This document shows, piece by piece, positions 36,811-47,539 of a DNA stretch of 64,000 nucleotides. The notes beneath the pieces are model-generated. The model saw only the letters and a list, made by a program, of their open reading frames with translations, had not been told where the DNA came from and searched no databases. The translations under genes and the position numbers were made by a program. Each line of letters begins with the position of its first letter. Position 1 is the first letter of the stretch. Location: positions 300,501 to 364,500 of the forward strand of contig JALDNG010000087.1 in NCBI GenBank assembly GCA_024349245.1, given 5' to 3'. The DNA is from Neodontobutis hainanensis (lineage: Eukaryota > Chordata > Actinopteri > Gobiiformes > Odontobutidae).

Positions 36811-39800
36811 AGTAAATAGTAAGTAAATTTTATTTATATAGCACCTTTCACAGATATAAATCACAAAGTGCTTTACAAAGTGCAATAAAAAACAATAAAA
36901 CTTAGAGAAAAAAAAAAAAAAAATTAAAACCACAGAATATTGAAACATAAAAAGACCAATCAACTAAAAGCTTGTTTAAATAAAAGTGTCTTCAGCTGCT
37001 TTTTAAAAGAATCAACAGAAATATCCACTCGCAGTGACAGGGGCAGGGTGTTCCAGAGTCTGGGGGCGACTGTTTGGAAAGACCGGTCACCCCGGGTTTT
37101 CAAACGTGTTTTGGGGACCATTAAAAGGTTTTGACCTGAAGACCGAAGAGTGCGTGAGGAGGAGTAAGGGGTCAGCAGGTCAGTGATGTACTGGGGGGCC
37201 TGTCCATGTAGAGCTCTAAAAGTCAAGACTAAAATTTTAAAATCAATCCTGAATTTGACTGGAAGCCAATGAAGTGAAGCTAAAACCGGTGAAATGTGAG
37301 CCCTTCTGTTGGTTCCAGTTAAAAGCCTGGCTGCAGCATTTTGCACCATTTGAAGCCGACCCAGAGACAATTTGTTGAAACAAATAAAAGAGAATTACAA
37401 TAATCAAGACGAGAAGAAATAAAAGCATGAATAATCATCTCCAAGTTAGATTTAGACAATAACACTCTCAATTTAGAAATGTTTCTTAGATGATAAAAAC
37501 AGTTTTTGACCAACTGTCTAGAATGACTGTCCAGAGACATAGACTGGTCAAACAGAACACCAAGGTTTCTGAGGCTCGACTGGACGGAAGAACCCAGGGA
37601 ACCAAGGTGTTGTTTGATTTGAAGTATTTTTGGTCAGGTGCAAAGATTAAAGTTTCAGTCTTTTTGTATTTAGCTGTAGGTAGTTATTGCATAACCAGTT
37701 CTTTAAGCAAGTCAAGCAGTTCAACAATTCAGTAAGTTTATAAAACTCAGAGTCTTTAAAAGAACAGTACAACTGAATGTCATCAGCATAAAAGTGATAA
37801 GACACATTTTTAAAACCATGAAATATTTCACTAAGAGGGCATATGTACAATAAAAACAAAAGAGGACCTAAGACTGAGCCCTGAGGAACTCCATATGACA
37901 GAGGGTCATTTCAGACAGAATATTGTTAATACAGACACAAAATGATCTGTCACTCAGGTAAGAGGAAAACCACTTTAGAACTGATCCAGAGAAACCCATT
38001 TCATATTGCAGACGCTTTAACAATATATTATGGTCCAGAGTATCAAAAGCAGACGATAAATCCAGTAAGATCAAGACTGAGTACTGCCCAGAGTCAGCTG
38101 CCATCATAATGTCATTTGATATCCTCAGCAGGGCAGTCTCTGTTGAATGACATTTTCGGAAGCCTGACTGAAATTTGTCTATAACATTAATTTCATTAAG
38201 AAACGCAGTCAGCTGCTCCGCCACCACTCTCTCCAGGATTTTAGATAAAAAAGGCAATTTAGAGATTGGCCTGTAGTTGTTTGGTTCAAAAGAATCCAAA
38301 TTGGGCTTCTTCAGAACGGGGCTGACGACCGCTTGTTTAAAAGAGCTGGGCACAGAACCAGTTGAAAGAGAAAGGTTGATCAGTTTAACAACATAAGGAC
38401 CAACTAAATCAAATACATTTAAAAGCAACGAAGCTGGCATTACATCCAGAGGGCTTGATGATGGTATCACTTTTTTTTAGTAGACCCTTGATATCCTCTT
38501 CAGTGACAGGTGAGAAGGTGGACCAAGAGCACTGAGGAGATAAACCCCAGGATGTGTGGACAGAGGACGGGTTTATAGAAGCTCGTATATCATGTACCTT
38601 ATTCACAAAGGAATTTAAAAACCTGTTGCAGTCAGACTTTGAGTGGACTGGTAAATGAGGAGCTAAAGGAGAGACAATTCTTGATATTGTGTCAAACAGG
38701 ACTTTAGGATTTTTCTTGTTCAGCACAACAAGATTAGAGAAATATGCAGATCTGGCCTGTTTTATTATATCATTTAGTGACATGATGAGCTCCTTCAAGT
38801 GCAGTCTGTGGACTTCCAAACTTGTGCATTTCCACAAACGTTCTGTTTTTCGACAGTTTCTCCTACAAGATAAGATTTCCTCATTTATCCAAGGGCAGGG
38901 ATTTTTAGGCGTGGTGTGCTTACTTTTTAGCGGAGCAACCTTATTTAAAACAGACAAACAGTGCTTATTAAAAGACTGCATAAAAGATTCAGGCTCACTA
39001 CAGCCATCAAAAACGATCGGGTCAAATGACTTGAAAATTTCTCAGCTGTGGATCCATTTATGATGCGTCTTTGTGACATCAGTTTGGAAGGAAGATAGTC
39101 CACACTGGAATGCAAGTTAAAAGATATACAGCAGTGGTCTGTCACATTAGTGTCTGTAACACTCAACTGGTCAATGTTCAGGCCTAAAGAGAAAACAAGG
39201 TCCAAAGTGTGGCCTTTGGTGTGTGTAGGACCAGAGACATGCTGCTTAAAATGAAATGCTTCAGTGAGTGTTAAAAACTCAGATGCCAGATTACACGAAG
39301 CATCGTCGATATGGAGGTTAAAATCCCGAGTATCAGAACATTATCAAGTTTGATAATTGAAGATAAAAATTCAGAGAAATCCTCTAAAAACAAGCGTCCA
39401 GGACCAGGAGGTCGGTAAATTAAAATGCAATAAAATGAGTCATTGTTGCCAACCTTAGTCATCTGCATCTCAAAGGAGTCGAAAGAGTCTGGGTTCATCA
39501 ACCTGCAGCAGAAACAGTCCCGGTACACGAGTGCGAGTCCGCCTCCTCGCCGCGAGACCCGCGGTGTCCCAAACACAGAACAGTTCGGAGGGCACAGCTC
39601 GTTCAGATGAGTGTACTCCATTTCACGCTGCCAGGTCTCTGTTAAAAACATAAAGTCAAGGTGTTCCTTTGAGAATAACTCGCTGAGGAAGAAGGCCTTG
39701 TTTGCAATGGAGCGAGCGTTGAGCAGAGCAATCCGAGTCGGTTGTGCCAGATCCAAGGCCGGTGCGCGCTGACCATCAGGGCAGCGCAGCGGTGACAGGA

Positions 39801-40345
39801 CGTGGTCACTATTGACCACCCGGCATGTAACAGGACACAGGACCCGCTCACGTGGAGGGAAGTGTCGGAGCCGCCGAATCGGAAAAATCCGGTCAGATTG
39901 GAGGGACGGAGACGCACCGGACGAGTTCCCGCCAGATTCACGGACCGGAACCGACCGCAGGCACCGCTCGTCCCAGACAGATCCGGAGCCGCTCGGACTT
40001 GGTAGTTGCCCACGGTGTTTTCTCAGCCTGGCCCCGACGCCAGCCCTCAATCCCCGCTTCCTTCTCTTGCCGCGGGGCTTAGCTAGCAACAGGTACTCCA
40101 GTGATGACGTGGAGCACTCAAAAACTGGAGGGAAAAACTCCGCGTACCTGGCCCAGGTAACACAAAAGTCTTTCATCTGCTCGTTTATTCGAAATAGAGT
40201 ATGTCGATCATATTCAAAAGCAGCTGATGCACAGTTACTTGTTGTAAGGGCTGATAAGGCAACAAACATCACTAGAAAACACAAAATTACATTAGCGAAC
40301 AGACAGGGAGCAGAGGCAATGCCGAACACAGGCGCCATCTTGAAA
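36811..40345 (-). mobile_element. Nearly full-length L2-clade LINE, degenerate
   Basis: A 3.5-kb minus-strand non-LTR retrotransposon. The 5' coding end starts near 40338 (MAPVFG), and the 3' untranslated region ends in ATTTATATAGCACC read on the plus strand at 36832-36845, a tail also seen in fish L2 LINEs. The plus-strand sequence GTAAGTAAATAGTAAGTAAA at 36808-36827 is the tandem-like 3' tail. No clear target-site duplication was found. A 24-bp inverted repeat starts 10 bp beyond the 5' end. See the pseudogene entry for coding content. Confidence 0.85.
36960..40338 (-). pseudogene. L2 LINE polyprotein: endonuclease and reverse transcriptase, frameshifted
   Basis: The protein would nick target DNA and copy element RNA there. 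Order on the minus strand: N-terminal region and apurinic-type endonuclease (39271-40338; motifs ALLNARSIANKAFF, FLTETWQ, IYRPPGP), linker (38409-39205), reverse transcriptase fingers and palm (37868-38470; NNYRPISKLPFLSKILERVV, LLDLSSAFDTLDHN), PQGS (37886-37875), catalytic YADD (37790-37779), and the C-terminal region (36960-37370; HISPVLASLHWLPVKFRID). Active-site residues are visible, but the frame changes at least five times: about 39.3 kb (inside the endonuclease LILGDFN motif), 38.95, 38.45, 37.88, and 37.3-37.6 kb. It cannot make one protein. Clade placement is from sequence similarity remembered, not searched. Confidence 0.85.
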
Positions 40346-40354
40346 AAAGTACAC

Positions 40355-40378
40355 AGCGTTTAATTTTTCCATCTTTTT
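40355..40378 (+). repeat. Left arm of a 24-bp perfect inverted repeat
   Basis: Exact reverse complement of 41366-41389. Begins AGCGTTTAATTTTTCC. It is flanked by 9-bp direct repeats, AAGTACACA at 40347-40355 and 40381-40389. Confidence 0.95.
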
Positions 40379-41365
40379 AGAAGTACACATTATTCAAAAT
40401 AGAGTCTACCGGTCTATTTTTTTTTTTGTCCACAGAGTGATGCATGCAGGAGCTAATACAACTAATTGACAAGTTTAGCTGTAGACTCTTTTTCCTGATC
40501 ACTAATGTGACTAAAAGCATGCCACATTAATATACAGAGCACTCTGGCCATCATTCAGTGCAACATCTCAGCTGTTAGGAATTCTAATATACAGCTACCA
40601 AATGTGCCTATTAGCAAGTAAACAACGGCTTGGTTATATCAATCACAGCTAATGGAAGATGCACAACAGCCTCATGAGAGCAGTCTCTCAGTCTGAGTGA
40701 GTGAGCCGCTGGCCAGGCCTCGGGTGTTTGTGCTCTGGGAGAGGGCTGGGAGGAGGAGAAAGGAGATGAGACAGAGGTAGAAAAGTAAAAAGAACCAAGG
40801 GCAGTTCAGAACTGAGCTTTTCTGTGCATTTTGTTCACACTCCAATAAAATGTTTAGTGATTTTTCTTATCATTTGTTTTTTTTTCCCTTTATATTACAT
40901 TGTGAGATTAGTTCACATTTTAAAATCCTCCTCAGTTGGCCTTGCACGTCATTTACACTGCATTCACAGTAAAACATGGCTATTGTTGAGTAAACAAAGC
41001 ATTTTATACACATGCTGTTCTGGTTTTTGGGCACTTATGTACATATTTTTTTGTAATGATGCTGTCTTAACTTGTCTCACCTCTGTGACTACCTCCCATT
41101 GGCAGAAGAAAGACAGGACCACTTCACGGTCCCCCTGCTGACCCTGTACCTTCATAGAGGTCACAGAAACGTGAGCATAAAACTAACTTCAAGAGGTTTC
41201 TGCCACTGTTAAGTGTTTGACGCTATGTGTGTTTATTTTCAGCTTTCTCCATTACTGTGTTCTCATTTGCTATGCACAGCTTTATCAGTCTACACTCCTA
41301 ACGTGAACTGGGCCACTGTTTAACAATACATACTCGTTTTAATCAAATCTACCTCATATTAAGAG
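40379..41365. other. Interval between inverted repeat arms
   Basis: About 990 bp with no transposase-like frame. Includes T-runs near 40419-40427 and an open plus frame at 40824-41141 without motif. The arms could be termini of a non-autonomous DNA element or the result of a templated insertion. Confidence 0.4.
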
Positions 41366-41389
41366 AAAAAGATGGAAAAATTAAACGCT
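41366..41389 (-). repeat. Right arm of a 24-bp perfect inverted repeat
   Basis: Reads AAAAAGATGGAAAAATTAAA then CGCT on the plus strand, the reverse complement of 40355-40378. Confidence 0.95.
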
Positions 41390-42162
41390 AAATTAAATTC
41401 TGGATGGGTCCTCACTTTACATTCACTGATGTGGTAAACATTGTAAGTGTGCGTCTCTGCTTTGATCTGCTGCTTACAATCGGTGAGAGGCAGGGGAGGC
41501 CGGTTTTAGAGCCTCATCTATTCAAGGCAAATAATCTGCCGACAAAAACACAAAAAGTGGGATGTCCGTTCATCACCTCCAACACTACACAATCCCACCG
41601 ACTCAAAATAACAACAGATGCTGGAGTCCTTTTGATTCAAGCCTCCTATTTCACGCCTCTGTTCACTTTTATCTCACCGTCTTTTCACTCAACACCCAAT
41701 AGACCCTTTTAGAGGCACAACAAGGGCAGCTCTATTTCACATTTATTTATATAAACAAGTTAAAAAAACACTAAATTAGACCTTTTGGAGGTTCACCTTT
41801 TTAAATAGTTTTTGAGCTTTATGTTATGCTTTTGACCAATCACACTGTTCTTGGAATACATACAACTGTAGACTGTCCGTAGATGTCTAAAAAACATCAA
41901 CAAAGCAAGTCCAGAACTCTAAAGATGGTCTATTAATATCGCAATTAAGCTAGAGGATATGGCAAAGCGTTTTATTTTCCCCAGAGGAGCTCAACCTGAA
42001 TTGTTTCTATAAAAAAAAAAAAAGGATTTTCTAAAGAAGTCCTTGCACGTCTGGAATGCGTGCCACCAGAACGCCCTCCTGGTTTGAGTGATTGAAAATA
42101 TGGCCACCTTGAACAACAATACAAAAAACTAGGGCCGTTTCATATTTTGGCAGAACTCTGTA
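41390..42162. other. Gene-free stretch
   Basis: No exon or repeat recognised; A-run near 42011-42023. Confidence 0.4.
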
Positions 42163-42300
42163 ATGGGAGCACAGTGGCAAAGTGGTTAGCACCGTCCCCT
42201 CACAGCCAAAAGGTCCAGGGTTTGACTCCCGGGCCTTTCTGTGTGTAGTTTGCATGTTCGACCCGTGAATGGGTCAGGGTTCTCCGGCCTGAAGGTGGCT
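42163..42300 (+). mobile_element. SINE family B, head and short body fragment
   Basis: GGGAGCACAGTGGCAAAGTG and GTTAGCACCGTCCCCTCACA, then box B-like GGTTTGACTCCC (here AGGGTTTGACTCCCGGG) and TTTCTGTGTGTAGTTTGCAT. It ends at about CCTGAAGGTGGCTGTC. Same head as the copy at 19895. The 3' half is missing. A 74-codon minus frame across it is spurious. Confidence 0.65.
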
Positions 42301-42499
42301 GTCAAAAATGAATTTCACTACAGGGATAGTACTTTTCTTTAAATATATTTATAAAAAATTGCGTCTGTATTATAGCCAATTGAATTTTACCTTGATGTCT
42401 GCTTAGCTGCTTTAGGGAAATGGATGCTAATCTCATGAGGCAGAACTATTTAGACTTAGATAAAAAAAGCACTGTTTTTTTGGTAATCAAGTCCAATAT

Positions 42500-42640
42500 C
42501 CACAATTCTAGCTTGCAGCTGGTGTAGCCTAAATGCTTTTATATGTAGTGCAGAATATTAAGCCACAAGATGTTTTCTACCCACTCACTGACAGCACACG
42601 TATTCAGTTGGTTCTTATATCTGAATATCTCCCAATTAGA
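42500..42640 (+). repeat. Short dispersed repeat, family 2 copy 2
   Basis: AATTCTAGCTTGCAGCTGGT, GTAGCCTAAATGCTTTTATA, CTACCCACTCACTGACAGCA and ACGTATTCAGTTGGTT line up in order with 47392-47520 (AATTCTAGCTTATGG…, GTTGCCTAAATGTTTCTATA, ATACCCACTTACTGACTGCA, AAGTCAGTTGCTT). Confidence 0.6.
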
Positions 42641-43654
42641 ATTATTCATTTCTGGTGCTGCATTGTTATTTGAAAATGTCCAAAAAAGCTCACGTTTGCA
42701 AAAAGTTAAACAAACAAGTTTTTGTGAAATAAGATGGAGTTTCCTGATGTGAACGAAAACAAATAAATGTGAAGACCTCGACAGGTTGCAATAAAAGATC
42801 ACTCTTTCTTATGCATTTACTTTATTCCTATTTGCATTAATATCTGCTCTTGAGCCACAAATTTGGTTGATTAACAAGGGCTCTCCTGCGGTAATTCTTG
42901 TTATGAAATGAGGAGTACAAGTTTGTATTTGTGATGATTAAAATAGTTTTGTTTTCAGGCCAACAAACAAGATGCTTTAAATCAGTTTCGGGGTTGTGCA
43001 CAGCAGTTATGCCTTTTTCAAAACTGTAAAAGAAAGGAAGTTCATGCTAAATGTGAAAAATCACCGATGATTTGCAGCCAGTTTCCTGCTGTGAGCGAAC
43101 ACGACCGTCACTGAGGCAGAACGGTGCAGGAGGAGGTCAACTCTGAGGTGACCTCATTCACATTGTGATTCAGTTGCAAAGCTGTGAAGCCAGGAGTGTG
43201 GTGTGTATGAAATGTGCTGCCTACAGCACTGGTGTTCACGCTGCATGGAAGAGGGATGATCCGCTGACTGTAAGCACAGACTAAAGATGGAGCATTATAT
43301 AACAGGAACCGGAGGGAAAATCCTGCTGTGAAACATGCAGTATTTACACTTCACAAGGAAAAGGCTTATTCATTTTAGTGTAAGGTGCTGTGCCAAACCC
43401 CACAGCCACCACAACCATTCATTTCACCTTAAGATGACGGACCCAATTTTCACATTTATGGATCCAGATTGTAATCTCTCCAATCAAATTTCAATCTTTT
43501 TAAAGTAATAGTTCAAATTTGACAAATTCATTCATTCATTCATTGTTCACAAGACCAGTTGGGTAGAGCAATCTTTCAGAGACATTTTACTCGTTCAAAG
43601 CCACCAAATAGGCCCAAATAAGTGTTTTATACTGTGCCACTTGTTATTGTTGTG
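42641..43654. other. Gene-free stretch
   Basis: Holds an (ATTC)n tract at 43526-43544. No exon or other repeat recognised. Confidence 0.4.
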
Positions 43655-43800
43655 TTAGGACCAGAGCCGCTGACAGAATTAGTAAGGCCCTGGAAAAATC
43701 CTATGGGCAGAAGCCCCTATATCATTTTGTCCATATTAACTAAAGGATAGGGAGTCTTAGATTTGGGCCCCCCAGACCTTAAGGCCCGGGACAACTGTAC
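43655..43800 (+). mobile_element. Possible hAT-type non-autonomous element fragment
   Basis: Contains AGCCGCTGACAGAATTAGTAAGGCCC, GGGCAGAAGCCCC, GGGCCCCCCAGACCTTAAGG and CCCGGGACAACTGT. Such runs (…GGGGCCC…GGGACAA(T/C)TGT) are typical of ends of hAT-like elements in fish. Termini and duplications were not found. Confidence 0.3.
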
Positions 43801-44555
43801 TGGTTAACTTTATGGTTTCTGTAGCTGATGCTGCGCTGTACAAACTCAACCCCTACTGATAAAAACATGCTGTATTGTATAATTGTGTATAAAGTATAAC
43901 CACTAAGTTCCTAGAAATCCAAACAATGAAACACTAAATACCGAACCACTTGAGTTCATGTTCATTTTGTCAATAAACCTGTAATTGCAATTAGATTAAG
44001 TATTGCAAAATGCAAAATGAGTAGGCCTAACTGAAGAGGCTGGTCAAAAGGAAAGAGATTTAACAAACTAATCAAGTGTAAGTGCTTCTGCAGAGTGAGC
44101 GACTTTAACAAGGCCAATAGCTACACCCTTTTCCTTTTAGTCATTTAAAAACACAAATTATTAGTTTCCCTCCTCAGTTTGATTAACTGGATGTCACCAT
44201 GGTAACAAACGGCAGAGTCAGGACAACAGCCAAGAAACTATCCAAAACATACTTATAACTCTGACCGACTTGCTCAGAAAGCATTTAGCACATTTACACA
44301 TATCTCACATTAAAGCTGGCCACATTATAGTCGTTCTGTGACCAGTGCCGTAACAACACATTTTACTTCAATTAAACATCTTCTCATTAAATAATCATTC
44401 CATTAAGTCGCTAAGTGTTGAACCGAGGCAGACAGGATCAAAGAGACCTGCCTGGTGCTGAACGGTCCAATCAAGAGCAAAAGGGGCTCAGGGTCAAATG
44501 GCTAATTGCTGCATTGACTGATCATTTCGGCTACAGCTTCAAGGGGAACCTGAAG

Positions 44556-44605
44556 ACCCTCGGCTTAGATCTTTGAGACCCTCCTCGGCTTAGATCTTTG
44601 AAACC
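44556..44605. repeat. Tandem duplication, two units of about 22-25 bp
   Basis: CTCGGCTTAGATCTTTGA occurs twice, with short CCCTC spacers. Confidence 0.9.
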
Positions 44606-44617
44606 CTCACTAAAGCG

Positions 44618-44635
44618 CACACACACACACACACA
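44618..44635. repeat. (CA)n microsatellite
   Basis: Nine perfect CA units. Confidence 0.9.
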
Positions 44636-45440
44636 GATGAGAACCAGGGCGTCCAAACCCTGCAGCTCTTCAGCCATGACCATCCATCGGTTCTGATCGC
44701 TATTGGAGCCACAATACAAACACAATGTATTTTTTCTTTTTATAGCTGGCAAGGCTCACTTTGGATTTTGAATCAGACTGCATTTGTTTTGAGCTTTTCA
44801 ACATTGTTGCCCATTTTCTTACGTTTCCTGAGCCAAGATAACAGTTGCTGACATTTGAATCTCCAAGAAATTCGGTTTTCCTATTATGAGTCAGAAACCA
44901 TTCTGTTTTTTCCACATTTTACGAGGATGCATGTAGCAAGTTGGTACCACAAAACATTTCAACACAAAGCATTTTATAAACAAGGTTTTATATGACCTGG
45001 AGATAACTATGGTTACATTTAGAAGAAACAGGTCTGAACATAAAATATTTAACTAAACATAAGTGGTCTAAATTTTGCAGCCCTCTAACCTTTAAGGTCC
45101 AACTTACCTGGTTGTCCCCCCTGTGAGCCCCACTCAAACTAAGTATTCTGCAGACTTTGCAATATTTTAGTCATTTTCTTAAGTTTTGGCTTAAGATCTT
45201 TTTTTTTTTGTAAAAAGACCCCAAAGGGTTTCTGGTTTCAGAGACCGGTATTTGGTAACATATTAGTATACATTGATAAATGTGCTAAGTATGAGACAGA
45301 AGCATAACAACAATACTAAATAGACAATGCCCAAATGTGCCTCTTTATCTTAAAGACACATACAAACTGCGCTGCTATATGATTTTCAGTCCCTGCAGTT
45401 AAACTCCCAAACATCACATCACACAATCACCACTGTCAAC

Positions 45441-45680
45441 AGGGACGGCAGTATCTCAGTGGGTAAAATGGCCGTCTTTCGACCAGCGGGTGGACGATTC
45501 GATCCCCGCTCGAAGCATCCCAAAACATCATAACACCACGCTCTCCCTCACATATGGTCGTTGTGTCCTTGGGCAAGGCACTTGCCACCCACCTTGCCTC
45601 CAGTGGTGTGAACTGTAACACTAGATGGAAAAGTGCTATATAAATAATAATAATAATAATAATAAAATAATAATAACAAA
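45441..45680 (+). mobile_element. tRNA-headed SINE, family A, with (TAA)n tail
   Basis: Head GGACGGCAGTATCTCAGTGG with box A, then box B GATTCGATCCCCGCT (about 45495-45510). Body: TCGTTGTGTCCTTGGGCAAG, GCACTTGCCACCCACCTTGC, TGGTGTGAACTGTAACACT. The tail AAAAGTGCTATATAAATAAT leads into (AAT)n. The AAAGTGCTATATAAAT end is shared with fish L2-type LINEs, which would supply the reverse transcriptase. Same family as 50043-50245. Confidence 0.85.
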
Positions 45681-47387
45681 AACCCTAATATTACATGGAC
45701 GTGCAGAAATGTATGAGTCAGTGTGTAGTTAAAAGACCAATTTTACACAGCCATCAATCAAAACTGACTAACATGTGACTCATCTTCCCCTGACAGTGTA
45801 TCTCAGATGAGCAGTGTGTCACATGTACATCATGTGTCTCAAGTAACACCTCGTCCTCCTGCACTATTGCAATCTGCCGTCAGCTGGAATGCACCGTCTT
45901 TTCGTGGTCATTCAGCAGCAGTACAACTTATGAATGAGTCAGAAAAACACTGTACGGAAGAATGTGGCCACAGTCGGGGTCAGGGTGTTATCAGAGCAGC
46001 AGCTGTGGAGCATAATAGCTCACAGCAGACAACATGTATCAGGCTTGTGAAGTCACTCGTTTGTCTAATAGTTTTTTTTATAATCGAGCAGTAAAGAGAC
46101 ACAGTACGGTTATTCATACACTAATAATCATGAGTGTGTCTCTCGCTAATTAGCCCTTGAAGTCAAAGTCTCTCCAAACAGCAACTAATTTCAAATGTTG
46201 AGTTTGAGTGTGCAGTTTAATTAAAAACCGATAAGACTCAAACTGTTTATTTTGTAATGAGACAATAGCTGTCCATCAAAACTAGAAATTATATTGGTGA
46301 AGATTATTTATTAGTTAAATTTTTAATTTCTCATAAAATATGTAAAGGTGATGAAAAAATGTTAATCTGAATAAAAAGCTATGGGACTAGCCTCAATAGG
46401 AACAAACATAGAGACAACATGGTGGATGCTGTTGGGTAAACATTTTATAATGTTTGTAAAATAAATGAAAATTTGAGTTGCCTGAATCCAGACTTGACAG
46501 ATAGAAACTTGATTGATATGGTGTGCAATAATAATATTAGGCTTTGAGTATCTTAATGCGTGAGATTGCCCATAACGTTTAAAAATAATTAACTTGAGGC
46601 CTTGCCATTAAAGAGGTGACCTGTGGATGGTGTGTTCACCATGGAATGCTACAAGGGTCTTAAAGGAAGTGACACCAATGGTAGAAGCGCCAATGGGAGC
46701 AGGGTTAGGGTCTAGGGAAGAACGGACAGACTACGATAATCAAGCATTACTTTATGTTTGGAAGGAACAACAGAGTAACTATAAGTTAATCATCACATGG
46801 CCATGTAACAAAAAAACATTTACTCATTGTCTGTTTTTTTGTTGTTCCTATTGTTGCAATAGAATCTCAAGGCCTTGTGGTATTATTGGTTTCTTATTCT
46901 ATTATTGGTTGAACTGTATCTAGGTTTAACAGCATTAGCAAAGATGTCATTTCTTTTTTTCTGTCTTTGATGAGGAAGCCCAGGTCCTACAACCATCAGT
47001 GCATATCTCTAGTTAATCATCTTGCAATATTCATGGGTAAGTTTGCCACACGTCCTTTAAAAAAACAGAATCGTATATGTTTTACTACATAATTGTTTGT
47101 TTTACAGCAGACCACACTAAACAAATACGTTTAGGTGAACATTGTCCAGATCTTGCAGAACTGTGCTTGCTCCATAGAGACCACTTCCAAATAATTGCTA
47201 ATCTAAACATTTCTGCATTTGCACCTTTAGAATTAACTTATTTTACATTTTGTCTCAGTAGGGCTGCTGTTGAACATAAATATTCTGTGTTCTGTGATGA
47301 ACCAGTGGTGGTTGTGGCTCCAAAGAGTGGGGCCACTGCTGTACAAGATGTCTCTTTTTATTTGAGCATTTAAGGAGGCAACCCTAG
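45681..47387. other. Gene-free stretch
   Basis: No supported exon; open frames of 95-98 codons (45807, 46627 and 47077, plus) have no recognisable motif. Confidence 0.4.
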
Positions 47388-47520
47388 TAGAATTCTAGCT
47401 TATGGCTTTCAGCTTGTGTTGCCTAAATGTTTCTATAGCTAGAGCATCTAAATATCAAGCTACTCACTAATGCTCTATACCCACTTACTGACTGCACACA
47501 CACATAAGTCAGTTGCTTGT
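47388..47520 (+). repeat. Short dispersed repeat, family 2 copy 3
   Basis: Aligns with 42500-42610 and, in its core (ACTCACTAATGCTCTATACC), with 25085-25130. It ends just before the L1 remnant. Confidence 0.6.
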
Positions 47521-47539
47521 CATTCACTAATAATTATCT

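Larger units (their letters stand above)
43801..45440. other. Gene-free stretch
   Basis: Contains the local duplication at 44556-44605 and a (CA)n tract at 44618-44635. No exon recognised. Confidence 0.4.

Noticed and set aside
39812..40363. 183-codon plus frame
   Set aside because: Antisense of the L2 LINE N-terminal region, which is GC-rich.
45441..45520. tRNA gene
   Set aside because: Boxes A and B are present, but no cloverleaf acceptor stem closes, and the body and (TAA)n tail show a SINE. The same applies at 50043 and 19895.
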